A program made the position numbers and the translations under genes. The notes under the pieces were generated by a model. The model made no database searches, was not told the origin of the DNA, and saw only the letters and a program-made list of their open reading frames with translations. 64,000 nt of DNA from an uncultured Alphaproteobacteria bacterium (GTDB taxonomy: Bacteria > Pseudomonadota > Alphaproteobacteria > Rhizobiales > Ancalomicrobiaceae), in NCBI GenBank assembly GCA_937864925.1, contig CALMFH010000154.1, positions 34,151-98,150 of the forward strand, in the 5' to 3' direction. Below are positions 48,922 to 56,968 of this stretch, one piece after another (the stretch's first letter is position 1; every line of letters begins with the position of its first letter).

Positions 48922-49036
48922 GGAGGAACGGTTCGATCGTCGCGGGAACGGCGGGAGGACGCGTCGGCCGAAGCGAGGGGCGCCGCGGGGCGCCCCCCTC
49001 GTCGGAGGCGATGGGTTCGGGTGGCTGCGTCCGAGA

Positions 49037-49489
49037 TCAGGCGCCGCAGGCGTTCGCCGCGGCGGCTTGCTCGCCGGTCGGCCGGGCGAGACCGCGGGCC
49101 TGATCACGCAGCGAGGCGACGACCCGTTGCAGGACGGTGCCGGCGAGCATGGCGGCGACGAAGGTCAGCGCCTTGGGGTCGAGGCTGCCGAGCGCGGTCA
49201 GCGCCGGGCCGGGGCAGTAGCCGACCAGTCCCCAGCCGATCCCGAAGAGGACGCTGCCGCCGATCAGGGCCGGATCGACGCGGTGCGACGGCGGCGGCAG
49301 GCGCCGACGCGCGATGCGGAACAGCACCAGACCGATGCCGATGGCGCCCGCCATGACGAAGGCCAGGGACGGGTCCCAGGCGCCGGTGATGTCGAGGAAG
49401 CCCTGCACCTTGGCCGGCGAGGTCATACCGGAGAGCGCGAGACCGGCGCCGAAGAGGAGGCCGATGAAGAGAGCGAAGAGCGGGCGCAT
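49037..49489 (-). CDS. YeeE/YedE-type membrane protein, short partner (DUF6691)
   Basis: 150 residues with four hydrophobic segments. The second half has GWGLVGYCPGPALTALG, where the Cys within GxCPGP is the conserved sulfur-handling residue of the YeeE/YedE family. It forms a pair with the gene at 49501-49926, the two together matching one full-length thiosulfate transporter-like protein. It may move thiosulfate or sulfide-related sulfur. The gene is followed by a strong terminator. Confidence 0.87.
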   Translation of the reverse strand: MRPLFALFIGLLFGAGLALSGMTSPAKVQGFLDITGAWDPSLAFVMAGAIGIGLVLFRIARRRLPPPSHRVDPALIGGSVLFGIGWGLVGYCPGPALTALGSLDPKALTFVAAMLAGTVLQRVVASLRDQARGLARPTGEQAAAANACGA

Positions 49490-49500
49490 GGGGCGATCCT

Positions 49501-49926
49501 TCAGGCGACGTGGCGCAGGACGAAGACGGTGACGATGGCCGAGGCCATGAAGGCGCCGGTGGCGACCGCCGAGCGCAGCGACAGCCGGGACAGGCCGCAG
49601 ACGCCGTGACCGGAGGTGCAGCCGGAGGCGAGGCGGGTACCGAAGCCGACCAGCAGTCCGCCGAAGATCACCGAGGGCCATCCCACCTCGGGTACCACCG
49701 ACGGAAGAGCGTGGACGGTTCCGATCAGGAGCGGAGCCAGGATCAGGCCGACGATCAGGGCGAGGCGGGCGGTCCATTCCTTGTCCGCCTCGAAGAAGCC
49801 GGAGACGAAGCCGCTCACCCCGAGGATGCGGCCGGAGCGCGCCGCCAGGAGCCCGGCGGAGATACCGATGACCACTCCGCCGGCGAGGGAGGCGAGGGGG
49901 GTGAAGTTCTGCCAGTCGATGACCAT
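49501..49926 (-). CDS. YeeE/YedE family sulfur transport-like protein
   Basis: 141 residues with four membrane segments. The key motif is GTRLASGCTSGHGVCGLSR, with the Cys in GCTSGHG as in YeeE. It lies 11 bases upstream of its short partner on the same strand. Pairs of this kind often accompany ArsR/BigR-type sulfide regulators, but none is seen adjacent here. Confidence 0.88.
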   Translation of the reverse strand: MVIDWQNFTPLASLAGGVVIGISAGLLAARSGRILGVSGFVSGFFEADKEWTARLALIVGLILAPLLIGTVHALPSVVPEVGWPSVIFGGLLVGFGTRLASGCTSGHGVCGLSRLSLRSAVATGAFMASAIVTVFVLRHVA

Positions 49927-50296
49927 GACGTTCTCTCGGACCTGTCGTCTTCGGGTCGGACCGGCGCGCCCGGGTGGCGGTCGTCCGTCGATGAACCAAG
50001 ATCCCACGAAGCGGCCGGGAACCCGAGGTCGGGAGATCTCTTGTGCGGCGTCGGAGAGAAAATTCGTTCTGAAGAACCGGCCGGATACCGCAGCCGTTTC
50101 CAACGCCGGAAATTCGCGGCCGCGGCGAGCGCCGAACGAGGGCGGAAAGGCGGGCTTCGGCGCGCCACCACCGGAGGATTGCCGTGGTGCCGGGAGAATG
50201 GAATTCTTCAAGAGGCCGGATCGGCGTGATCCGGCGCCACCGATCCGAGACACACCGCGCATCTCCGGGTCCACCGTTCGCCACACGAGGTGTTCC
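49927..50296. other. Divergent intergenic region with a GTTCT/AGAAC palindrome
   Basis: 370 bases between the YeeE-type gene and a divergent secreted-protein gene. A small perfect palindrome (GTTCT-GA-AGAAC, 50066-50077) lies 140 bases before the YeeE start and may be an operator. I see no gene in this stretch. Confidence 0.4.
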
Positions 50297-50848
50297 ATGA
50301 ACTCCGCTCGCTTCCCGCTGCTCGCGGTGCCACCGTCCGGACGGTGTGCAACCGCGATCGGCGCCGCCACGGTGCTGTTCATCGCCACCCAGATCGTGGC
50401 GCTCGCCGCGGAGACGGCCCCGAACGGGCGCAGCTATGTGGTGATGATGACGCAGGCTCAGATCGGCAGCGGTCTGGCACGCCATCTCGTACCGCCGCTC
50501 ACCGCCGCACTCGATCGCGCCGGCATGGTCAATGCCAAGGGGCCGACCGCGGAATGGGTGGTGTCGGTCGAAACCTCCGCCGACGACGGTGGGTGGCTCG
50601 GCTCCGGTGAATCGCGCCGTTGGCGCCACAAGGGCACCGTGTCCGTCACCTTCGCGCCGAACGAAGGCTTCCCGCGCAAACCGGAGACCGCGACCTTCAC
50701 CGTCGACGCGAAGATCGTCACCGCCGACCCCGACCGACCGGACGAATACCGCTGCCTCGTCGACCTTGCGGTCCGGACCGCGCTGGCGCAGTGGCGCCGC
50801 TCGGGCCGCATCGAGGTCGGCGGCGTCGAGTGCGAGCGGGGCGAGTGA
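50297..50848 (+). CDS. Secreted or membrane-anchored protein of unknown function
   Basis: 183 residues. A hydrophobic segment (about residues 19-38, ATAIGAATVLFIATQIVALA) looks like a signal peptide or anchor. The rest is a soluble domain containing RSYVVMMTQAQIGSGLARHL and a short beta-rich stretch EWVVSVETSADDGGWLG. I do not recognise the family. It ends four bases before the convergent monooxygenase stop. Confidence 0.6.
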   Translation: MNSARFPLLAVPPSGRCATAIGAATVLFIATQIVALAAETAPNGRSYVVMMTQAQIGSGLARHLVPPLTAALDRAGMVNAKGPTAEWVVSVETSADDGGWLGSGESRRWRHKGTVSVTFAPNEGFPRKPETATFTVDAKIVTADPDRPDEYRCLVDLAVRTALAQWRRSGRIEVGGVECERGE

Positions 50849-50851
50849 CCT

Positions 50852-52822
50852 TTAGCCGGCTGACGTCCGTCCATCGCGATACGCCGACCCGGCCGGCAGC
50901 AGGAAGCCGGCGAAGAAGGCCGCGAGGTCGGCGTGGGCGTCGAACGGCAGCACATGCGCGACGTACTGGTCGGGACGGACGACGACGAGGCAGCCCACGG
51001 CCCGATCGATGCCGCGCATCGCGAAGATGTCGCCGCGCCTGTGGTCCGGGCAGAACATCTTCTCGTAGTCGGTGAGCCCGTGGCGACCCTTCTTCGGCAG
51101 GAGCAACCCCGGCATCGCTTCCAGCCGCAGACCACGGTGGCCCTGCTGGAAGACGGCCCTGACGTCGATCACCGAGTCGATGTCGCCGCCGCCCGGCGTG
51201 TGGCGGAGGAGCGGCGAGGCCGGCGAGTTCGCGAGGAAGTCGCAGAGCGCCGCGATCGGCGCGTCGGCGGCAGTCGGGTCCTCGGGGCCGCAGAAGGCGA
51301 AGATCCGCCACCGGCCGTCGGCCTCCAGCGTCGTGCCGAGTTCGATCGGCTTGGCGTCGGCGAACCGCACCACCGGGGCGGAGTGGAAGCGTGTGCCGAT
51401 CTCGAAACCCGGCGCGAGGTCCTGGTGGTCGGCGCGGCCGGTGAGGAGCGACGGCTGGTAACGGGTGGCGGTGCCGGCGGTGTAGCGGCCGTGGGTGACG
51501 AAGTAGCGTTGCAGGTCGGCGGGATCGACGCCTTCGGGATGGGTCGGCGATTTCGGCGGGGTGACGAGCATCGTCGACCATTCGCGATCGAAATCGATCA
51601 GGTTCTGAGCGATGGCGCGCCGCTCGGCCGAATAGCTGTGGAGCAGGGAGGGCGCCGAACGCCCGCGAAGTACGGCGGCGAGCTTCCAACCGAGATTGAA
51701 CGAGTCCTGCATCGACACGTTCATGCCCTGACCGGCCTTGGGACTGTGGGTGTGGCAGGCGTCGCCGGCGATGAAGACGCGTGGCAGGCGGTGTGGCGTC
51801 TCGGTCTCGTTCACGTCGTCGAACCTGTCGCAGACCCGTTGGCCGATCTCGTAGACCGACCACCACGCCACCTCCTTCACCTCCAGGGAGTAGGGGCGCA
51901 GGATGCGTCCGGCCGCGGCGATCAGCCGGTCGATGGTGATCGCCCGAGCGGCGACACGCTCGTTCTCGGCGAGTTGATCCATCTCGACGTAGATGCGCAC
52001 CAGATGGCCGCCCTCGCGCGGGATGAGGACGATGCTGCCCTCGTCGGCCGAACGGATCAGGCACTTCAGACGGATGTCGGGGAAGTCGGTGACGGCGAGA
52101 ACGTCCATCACCCCCCAGGCCTGATTGGCGAAATCGCCATGGAGCGAACGGCCGAGGCTCTGGCGCACCGTGCTGCGCGCGCCGTCGCAGCCGACGACGT
52201 AGCGGACCCGGACCGTCTCGATCTCGCCGGCGTGGTCCGGATCGAGCCGCTCGAGCCGTGCCGTCACCGCGTGCGCGCCGACATCGTTACATACCGACCG
52301 GTCGATATGTAGACCGATGAGGCGGCGAGAATGGTTCGGTCGCAGGCGGTTCGCGCCGTTCTGCATGACGTCGAGATAGAAGTCGTGAACGCGGGCCTGA
52401 TTGAGGATCATGTGGGGGTAGGGGGAGAGCCCGTCTTCGACATCCTGGACCCGATCGTGGCGGACGATGTGGCCGCGGTCGCCGACGTCCGGCTTCCAGA
52501 ACACCGTCTCGTTGACCTGATAGCCCTCCCGTTCGACACGTTCCCGAAAACCGAAGGCTTCGAACATCTCCATCGACCGGCAGGCGATGCCGTCCGCCTG
52601 ACCGTGGGTGAGCGGGCCGGCGCGCTGTTCGACGATACGGGTGCGGATGTCGGGGAAGCGGGAGAGCTGGGCGGCGAGAGTCAGTCCGGCGGGGCCGGTG
52701 CCGACGATCAGCACGTCGACCTCGTCCGGCAGGCTGTCGCTCGAGGCGAGGGCCTCGGGATCCTCGCTCTGCGGTCGGCGGTCGGGGTCGCCGACGCGAT
52801 ACCCGTTCAGATGGAACTGCAT
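50852..52822 (-). CDS. FAD-dependent aromatic monooxygenase, phenol 2-monooxygenase-like
   Basis: 656 residues, about the length of phenol hydroxylase-type flavoproteins. The FAD-binding motif VDVLIVGTGPAGLTLAAQLS lies at about residues 36-55. The second FAD motif, RVFIAGDACHTHSPKAGQG, with NVSMQDSFNLGWKLA following, is intact. The C-terminal 180 residues form the thioredoxin-like domain of this family. The substrate, an aromatic ring such as a hydroxybenzoate, cannot be read. The start at 52822 is divergent from a kinase gene. Confidence 0.88.
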   Translation of the reverse strand: MQFHLNGYRVGDPDRRPQSEDPEALASSDSLPDEVDVLIVGTGPAGLTLAAQLSRFPDIRTRIVEQRAGPLTHGQADGIACRSMEMFEAFGFRERVEREGYQVNETVFWKPDVGDRGHIVRHDRVQDVEDGLSPYPHMILNQARVHDFYLDVMQNGANRLRPNHSRRLIGLHIDRSVCNDVGAHAVTARLERLDPDHAGEIETVRVRYVVGCDGARSTVRQSLGRSLHGDFANQAWGVMDVLAVTDFPDIRLKCLIRSADEGSIVLIPREGGHLVRIYVEMDQLAENERVAARAITIDRLIAAAGRILRPYSLEVKEVAWWSVYEIGQRVCDRFDDVNETETPHRLPRVFIAGDACHTHSPKAGQGMNVSMQDSFNLGWKLAAVLRGRSAPSLLHSYSAERRAIAQNLIDFDREWSTMLVTPPKSPTHPEGVDPADLQRYFVTHGRYTAGTATRYQPSLLTGRADHQDLAPGFEIGTRFHSAPVVRFADAKPIELGTTLEADGRWRIFAFCGPEDPTAADAPIAALCDFLANSPASPLLRHTPGGGDIDSVIDVRAVFQQGHRGLRLEAMPGLLLPKKGRHGLTDYEKMFCPDHRRGDIFAMRGIDRAVGCLVVVRPDQYVAHVLPFDAHADLAAFFAGFLLPAGSAYRDGRTSAG

Positions 52823-52978
52823 GACGGCTCGTCCTCCCGCTCTCGGTCTCGGCGTTTCGGTCTTTCCGCCACCCCCGTCGATGGCGAAAGACGGCGCCTT
52901 TCTTGGTCCGGTGCGGCGAAGGATGCTACGAATCGGTTCCCGTGTCTCACCGCCGTGACGGCAGAGGAGTACTCGCTC

Positions 52979-53653
52979 TTGACCTCGCTCGACGACCTCG
53001 CCGATCGGATCCGCATGCGTTCGCGCGGCGCCGACCGTTTCGTCGTGGCGATCGCCGGCCCGCCGGGAGCGGGCAAGTCGACGTTGGCCGCGTCGTTGGC
53101 GGCGCGACTGCCCCCGGCGGAGACCGCGGTGTTGCAGGCCGACGGCTTCCACTTCGACAACGACCTGTTGGTTCGGCTGGGCCGACGCGACCGCAAGGGG
53201 GCGCCCGACACCTTCGACGTCGCCGGGCTCGACGTCATGCTCGGACGCATCCGCGCACGCGAAGACCGGCTGGTGGCACCGGTGTTCGATCGCGGCCTCG
53301 ACGTGGCACGCGCCGGGGCGATCGAGATCGGTGCGCAGGTCCGCCTCGTCCTGGTCGAGGGGAACTATCTCCTGCTGACGAGGGGACCGTGGGCGGCGCT
53401 CCGGCGGCGGTTCGACCTCACCATCCGCATCGACGTGCCACGCGCCGAGTTGGAGCGGCGCCTGCTCGCCCGCTGGCACGAGCTCGGCTGGAGCGTCGCG
53501 GCGGCGCGTGCCTGGGTCGACGGTAACGACCTGCCCAACGTCGACACGGTCCTCGCCGACAGCGGCCCGGCCGACTTCGTCTGGTCGCCGGACCCGGCGG
53601 CGAACCGAACACTCGATCCGAACGAACCGACCCGCGAACCGCCGGTCGCGTGA
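52979..53653 (+). CDS. P-loop nucleoside/sugar kinase-like protein (FrcK/uridine kinase family)
   Basis: 224 residues. Walker A is GPPGAGKST at residues 27-35. It is followed by the family segment LQADGFHFDN and by VLVEGNYLLL, and an Arg-rich lid AELERRLLARWHELGW. These match the FrcK/phosphoribulokinase-uridine kinase group. The TTG at 52979 has AGAGGAG nine bases upstream; a GTG at 52955 is the alternative. Substrate unknown; it may phosphorylate a sugar or nucleoside. Confidence 0.8.
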   Translation: MTSLDDLADRIRMRSRGADRFVVAIAGPPGAGKSTLAASLAARLPPAETAVLQADGFHFDNDLLVRLGRRDRKGAPDTFDVAGLDVMLGRIRAREDRLVAPVFDRGLDVARAGAIEIGAQVRLVLVEGNYLLLTRGPWAALRRRFDLTIRIDVPRAELERRLLARWHELGWSVAAARAWVDGNDLPNVDTVLADSGPADFVWSPDPAANRTLDPNEPTREPPVA

Positions 53654-53665
53654 GAGCGGAACCGG

Positions 53666-55405
53666 TCACCCCCCGGCGCGGCTTCGGCCGACGACGCGCG
53701 GCGACGCGCCGTCCACCTCGTGCAACACGCCGCTCTCCAGCCTCAGCACGCGATCGAAGCTCGCCGCGACGGCCTCGCGATGGGTGACGACGAGGAGGCT
53801 ACGGCCGTACATCGCCGCACGCAGATTGGCGAGCACCTGCGCCTCGGTCTCCGGATCGAGCGCCGATGTCGCCTCGTCGAGGATCAGCACGGCGGGGCGG
53901 CGTAGGAAGACGCGTGCGAGCGATATGCGCTGACGCTGACCGGCGGAGAGCGCGAGGCCGCGGTTGCCGAGCGGCGTGTCGAGCCCCTCGGCGAGACCGT
54001 CGAGGAAGGGACCGAGACCGGCGCGGGTCAGGGCGACGGTGATGTCGTCGTCGCTCGCGCCGCCGTCCCACAGACCGACGTTGTCGCGCAGGCTGGCGCT
54101 GTAGAGCGCCACCTGGTGCGGAACGAGCAGCACCGCGGCGCGATGATCGGCGAGCGCGAGATGGTCCCCGGCGACGGTGACCCGGCCGGCGCGCGGCGCC
54201 ATCATCCGTGCCAGCGCCAGGGCGAGCGTCGTCTTGCCGCCGCCGGAACGGCCGATCACCGCGATGTGCTCGCCCGGCGCCACGGCGAGCGACAGGTCGG
54301 CGAAGACAGGCGTCGTGGTGGCGGCGTGGACCACGGCGAGCCCCTCGCCGGCGAGACCGGAGGCGGCCGCCGGCACCGGATCCGGCGCACCTGGGGCGAT
54401 CTCGGGACGATGGTCGGCGAGGCGGGCCAACCGGTCGGCGCTGGCCCGGGCCTCGTGGAAGCGCCGGGCGCCGTCGAAGAGCGCGACGAGCGCCGCGGTC
54501 AAACCGCCGGAGAGCGACAGGAAGACGACGATGTCGCCCGCCGTCGCCTCGCCCTGCCACATCAGGGCGACCCCGATCAGGGTGCCGCCGGCGGGGATCA
54601 GGATCGCCCAGAAGCGCGCCCAGGTGTCCGCCCGCGCCGAGGTCAGTCGGAAGCGGGCGAGGGCACTCTGTTCGGCGCCCTGGACCTCGGCGAACGGGGT
54701 CTCGACCTGCCGGTGGGCGCCGAGGGTCTTGATGGTGAGCAGCGAAGTCAGGCACTCGACCACGTGCTCGAAGCGGCGGTCGCGGGCGGCGAGCCAGCCG
54801 CCGACCGAGCGTTCGACGTCCCGCGCCGCCGCGAGCGAACCGGCGAGGCCGGCGATCGACATGCCGACGAAGGCGAGAGCGAGCGGTGCCGAGACGATCA
54901 GCATCAACGTGACGTAGGCGAGCGCGATCAACACTTGCGCGAACATCTCGACCGATCGCGAGGCGACGAATTCGACCACCGTGTCGAGATCGTCGAAGGA
55001 GCGGATCAGCGCCGGTTCGCCGCCGCCGTCGAGGGCGGTGAGCGGCAGGCGGACGGCGGCGGCGAAATGCTCGCTCGCCAGCCGGTCGCGTACCGCCAGT
55101 TCGAGCGTGACGGCGATGCGGCGGCGCAGCTGGAGAAGGCCCGCATCGAGCGCCGCGGCACCGACGATCGCCACCGCAGCGAGCCCGAGGAACCGCGCGG
55201 TCAGTGCCTGCGCCAGGGCGACGTCGACGGCACGGCCGACCAGAACCGGTGGGACGATCGACAGGCCGGCGAGGACGAGCGAGAGCCCGACCAGGGCGGC
55301 GACCGTGCCCGGCGAGCGCCGTAGTTCGGCGACGGCGAGCCGGGCGAGGCCATCGCGCCAACCGACCACGGCGGCCGTCGCCCGAGAGTCCGTCGCGGTC
55401 GTCAC
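53666..55405 (-). CDS. ABC exporter (fused TMD-NBD) of the RiPP cluster
   Basis: 579 residues. About six helices fill residues 20-310. The ATPase domain has Walker A GRSGGGKTT, signature LSAGQRQRISLARV and Walker B VLILDEATSALD. There is no N-terminal C39 peptidase domain, so leader removal must occur elsewhere. The GTG at 55405 overlaps the stop of the ATP-grasp ligase (GTGA), so the two are co-translated. It most likely exports the modified peptide made from the gene at 56470-56685. Confidence 0.85.
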   Translation of the reverse strand: MTTATDSRATAAVVGWRDGLARLAVAELRRSPGTVAALVGLSLVLAGLSIVPPVLVGRAVDVALAQALTARFLGLAAVAIVGAAALDAGLLQLRRRIAVTLELAVRDRLASEHFAAAVRLPLTALDGGGEPALIRSFDDLDTVVEFVASRSVEMFAQVLIALAYVTLMLIVSAPLALAFVGMSIAGLAGSLAAARDVERSVGGWLAARDRRFEHVVECLTSLLTIKTLGAHRQVETPFAEVQGAEQSALARFRLTSARADTWARFWAILIPAGGTLIGVALMWQGEATAGDIVVFLSLSGGLTAALVALFDGARRFHEARASADRLARLADHRPEIAPGAPDPVPAAASGLAGEGLAVVHAATTTPVFADLSLAVAPGEHIAVIGRSGGGKTTLALALARMMAPRAGRVTVAGDHLALADHRAAVLLVPHQVALYSASLRDNVGLWDGGASDDDITVALTRAGLGPFLDGLAEGLDTPLGNRGLALSAGQRQRISLARVFLRRPAVLILDEATSALDPETEAQVLANLRAAMYGRSLLVVTHREAVAASFDRVLRLESGVLHEVDGASPRVVGRSRAGG

Positions 55406-56388
55406 GGCCCGCTCCCGCCGAGCAGGTCGGCCATCGCCTCGGCCATCGGCGCCTCGGTGATCATCTCGATCCACAGCCATTGGCCGTTGGGGTTCAGCTC
55501 GAGGAAGACGATCTCGCCCTGGGGCGTGACGATCAGATCGAAGGCGCCGTAGGCGAGCCCATGGGCTTCGAGCATCCCTCGCAGGGCGCGCTCGACCGTC
55601 GCATCGAGCGGCACGATGCGGTGCGGCAGGTCGAAGGGATCCGCCCGGCGCCAGTCGGTGCGGGCTTCGCCGGTCCCCTGGGAGTCGATACGGCAGCAGA
55701 AGCTGCGCTCGCCGATGATCGTGACCCGCAGTTCGTGGTCCTTCTCGACGTATTCCTGCAACAACGTCGGGCAATGGGCGACGGCCTCGGCCTCGGCGGC
55801 GAACCCGGTCGCCTCGACCCGGCGGGCGAAGATGAAACGTTCGTCCTCGCCGTCGCGATAGCCGTAGGCCTTGAGCGACTTGCAGGCGGCAGCGCCGGGC
55901 AGGCCGGCGACGAAGGCGCGGGCCTCGACCGGATCGTTGGTGACGAGGGAACGGGGCACCCGCAGACCGAGGCGGGAGGCGAGGCCGAGTTGCGGCAGCT
56001 TACGGGCGGCGCGCTCGTTACGGGCGGGGTCGTTGACCCAACGCGCCACCGGCCACGACCACAGCGAAGCCAGGAACTCGGTCACCTCGGCGGCGACGAC
56101 GCGCACGGCCTCGACGTCGGTCACCGCCACCGGCGCCGCAGGCGGCACGGGTTTGCGGTACCACACCGCGGCGACGTCGTCGGGGAAGGTGACCGCGCGA
56201 CCCCAGACGTCACGGACGCGGACCGCGCCGAGGTCGGCCGAGGTGGAGACGACGTACTCGGCGTGGAAGTCGTCGGTGTTGAGGCGGAAGAACGGCATGC
56301 CGCGACGTTTCAGGATCGGTAGGACCCGATCGACATGAGGGTCGAACTTCTGGGTCACGACGAGAACGCCGTTGCCGTTCACCTGCAC
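55402..56388 (-). CDS. ATP-grasp peptide ligase, MvdD/graspetide-synthetase-like
   Basis: 328 residues. ATP-grasp enzymes of this group join Asp/Glu side chains to Ser, Thr or Lys of a precursor peptide, making ester or amide rings. Group-typical motifs are VWYRKP (75-80), ATP-binding Lys in ACKSLKAYGY (170-), QEYVEKDHELRVTIIG (211-226), the Asp of AFDLIV, and the metal site FLELNPNGQWLWIE (295-308). The last is nearly identical to microviridin MvdD-type enzymes. It sits between a small precursor-like gene and an ABC exporter on one strand. Assignment to the graspetide group is strong; the ring pattern is unknown. Confidence 0.88.
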   Translation of the reverse strand: MQVNGNGVLVVTQKFDPHVDRVLPILKRRGMPFFRLNTDDFHAEYVVSTSADLGAVRVRDVWGRAVTFPDDVAAVWYRKPVPPAAPVAVTDVEAVRVVAAEVTEFLASLWSWPVARWVNDPARNERAARKLPQLGLASRLGLRVPRSLVTNDPVEARAFVAGLPGAAACKSLKAYGYRDGEDERFIFARRVEATGFAAEAEAVAHCPTLLQEYVEKDHELRVTIIGERSFCCRIDSQGTGEARTDWRRADPFDLPHRIVPLDATVERALRGMLEAHGLAYGAFDLIVTPQGEIVFLELNPNGQWLWIEMITEAPMAEAMADLLGGSGP

Positions 56389-56430
56389 GCTCGAGCATCC
56401 CTCGCGGTGGCGTCGGGTCTGTCGGGGATC

Positions 56431-56457
56431 CCGGCCCCGGTCGTCCTCCGGGGCCGG
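56431..56457 (-). other. Strong hairpin between RiPP precursor and ligase genes
   Basis: A perfect 10-bp stem, CCGGCCCCGG against CCGGGGCCGG, with a 7-base loop, 12 bases after the precursor stop. No T-tract follows. Such partial terminators commonly follow RiPP precursor genes and raise precursor over enzyme. Confidence 0.75.
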
Positions 56458-56469
56458 TTCGCGACCGGA

Positions 56470-56685
56470 TCAATCGTCGGACTGATAGGAATAGCCGCCG
56501 CCCGAACCGTTGGAGCGGCTGGAATAGGTGCCGGCGCCCTTGCGGATCTGACCGACCCAGCTCTGGCTCTCCGGATCGTAGTAGCCGTGACGTTCGTCGA
56601 GCTCGCGCGGCTCGCAGACCGAGGCGTTCAGCATGACGAAGGCGAGGTGTCCTTCGAGGCGGGAGGTTTCGGTGTTGAGGGCCAT
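56470..56685 (-). CDS. Putative graspetide (ATP-grasp RiPP) precursor peptide
   Basis: 71 residues. The leader-like part has LEGHLAFVML and YYDPESQ (35-41), which resembles the DPxTQ leader element seen in actinobacterial ATP-grasp RiPP precursors. The C-terminal core begins around residue 50 (KGAGTYSSRSN), is rich in Ser/Gly/Tyr (Thr53, Ser55, Ser56, Ser58, Ser61) and ends YQSDD (Asp70, Asp71). Ser/Thr donors with terminal Asp acceptors are what a side-chain ester-forming ligase needs. The ATG has GGAGAT upstream. The ligase and exporter follow on the same strand. Confidence 0.75.
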   Translation of the reverse strand: MALNTETSRLEGHLAFVMLNASVCEPRELDERHGYYDPESQSWVGQIRKGAGTYSSRSNGSGGGYSYQSDD

Positions 56686-56968
56686 GTCGTGATCTCCATC
56701 GCGAGGCATCCGAGCCGCCGTCGGATTTCCCGCACGAAGGCTCATGAAATCGAGTGTCCGGCAGGGCTCGGTTCCGTGTAAACTCCCGGAACCGGGAGGT
56801 ATCGAGGGGTGGACGGCGTCGATATCGTTCGGTCGCGGAACCCGGCGAACCCGCAAAGCGGGTTCGACTCGCGCGCGAGGCATCGATCGGACGGGATCGA
56901 CGTCGCCGCGACGTCGGGGACCGACACGACATCGTGACGGCGGCACGACGGGAAGGGAGGGGCGGGGG
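56686..56968. other. Divergent promoter region between RiPP operon and two-component genes
   Basis: 283 bases. It holds an AACCCGC-AAA-GCGGGTT hairpin (56848-56864) of unknown role. Both the RiPP operon and the kinase/regulator operon must start here, so it is the likely target of the NarL-type regulator. I see no gene in it. Confidence 0.5.

Noticed and set aside
56730..56755. GGCTCATGAAAT shared with the palindrome at 7933-7966
   Set aside because: Only about 12 bases match and the second arm is missing; too short to claim a second repeat copy.
56848..56864. AACCCGC-AAA-GCGGGTT followed by GGTTCGACTC, resembling a tRNA T-arm
   Set aside because: No acceptor, D or anticodon stem can be built around it; it is only a small hairpin in a promoter region.
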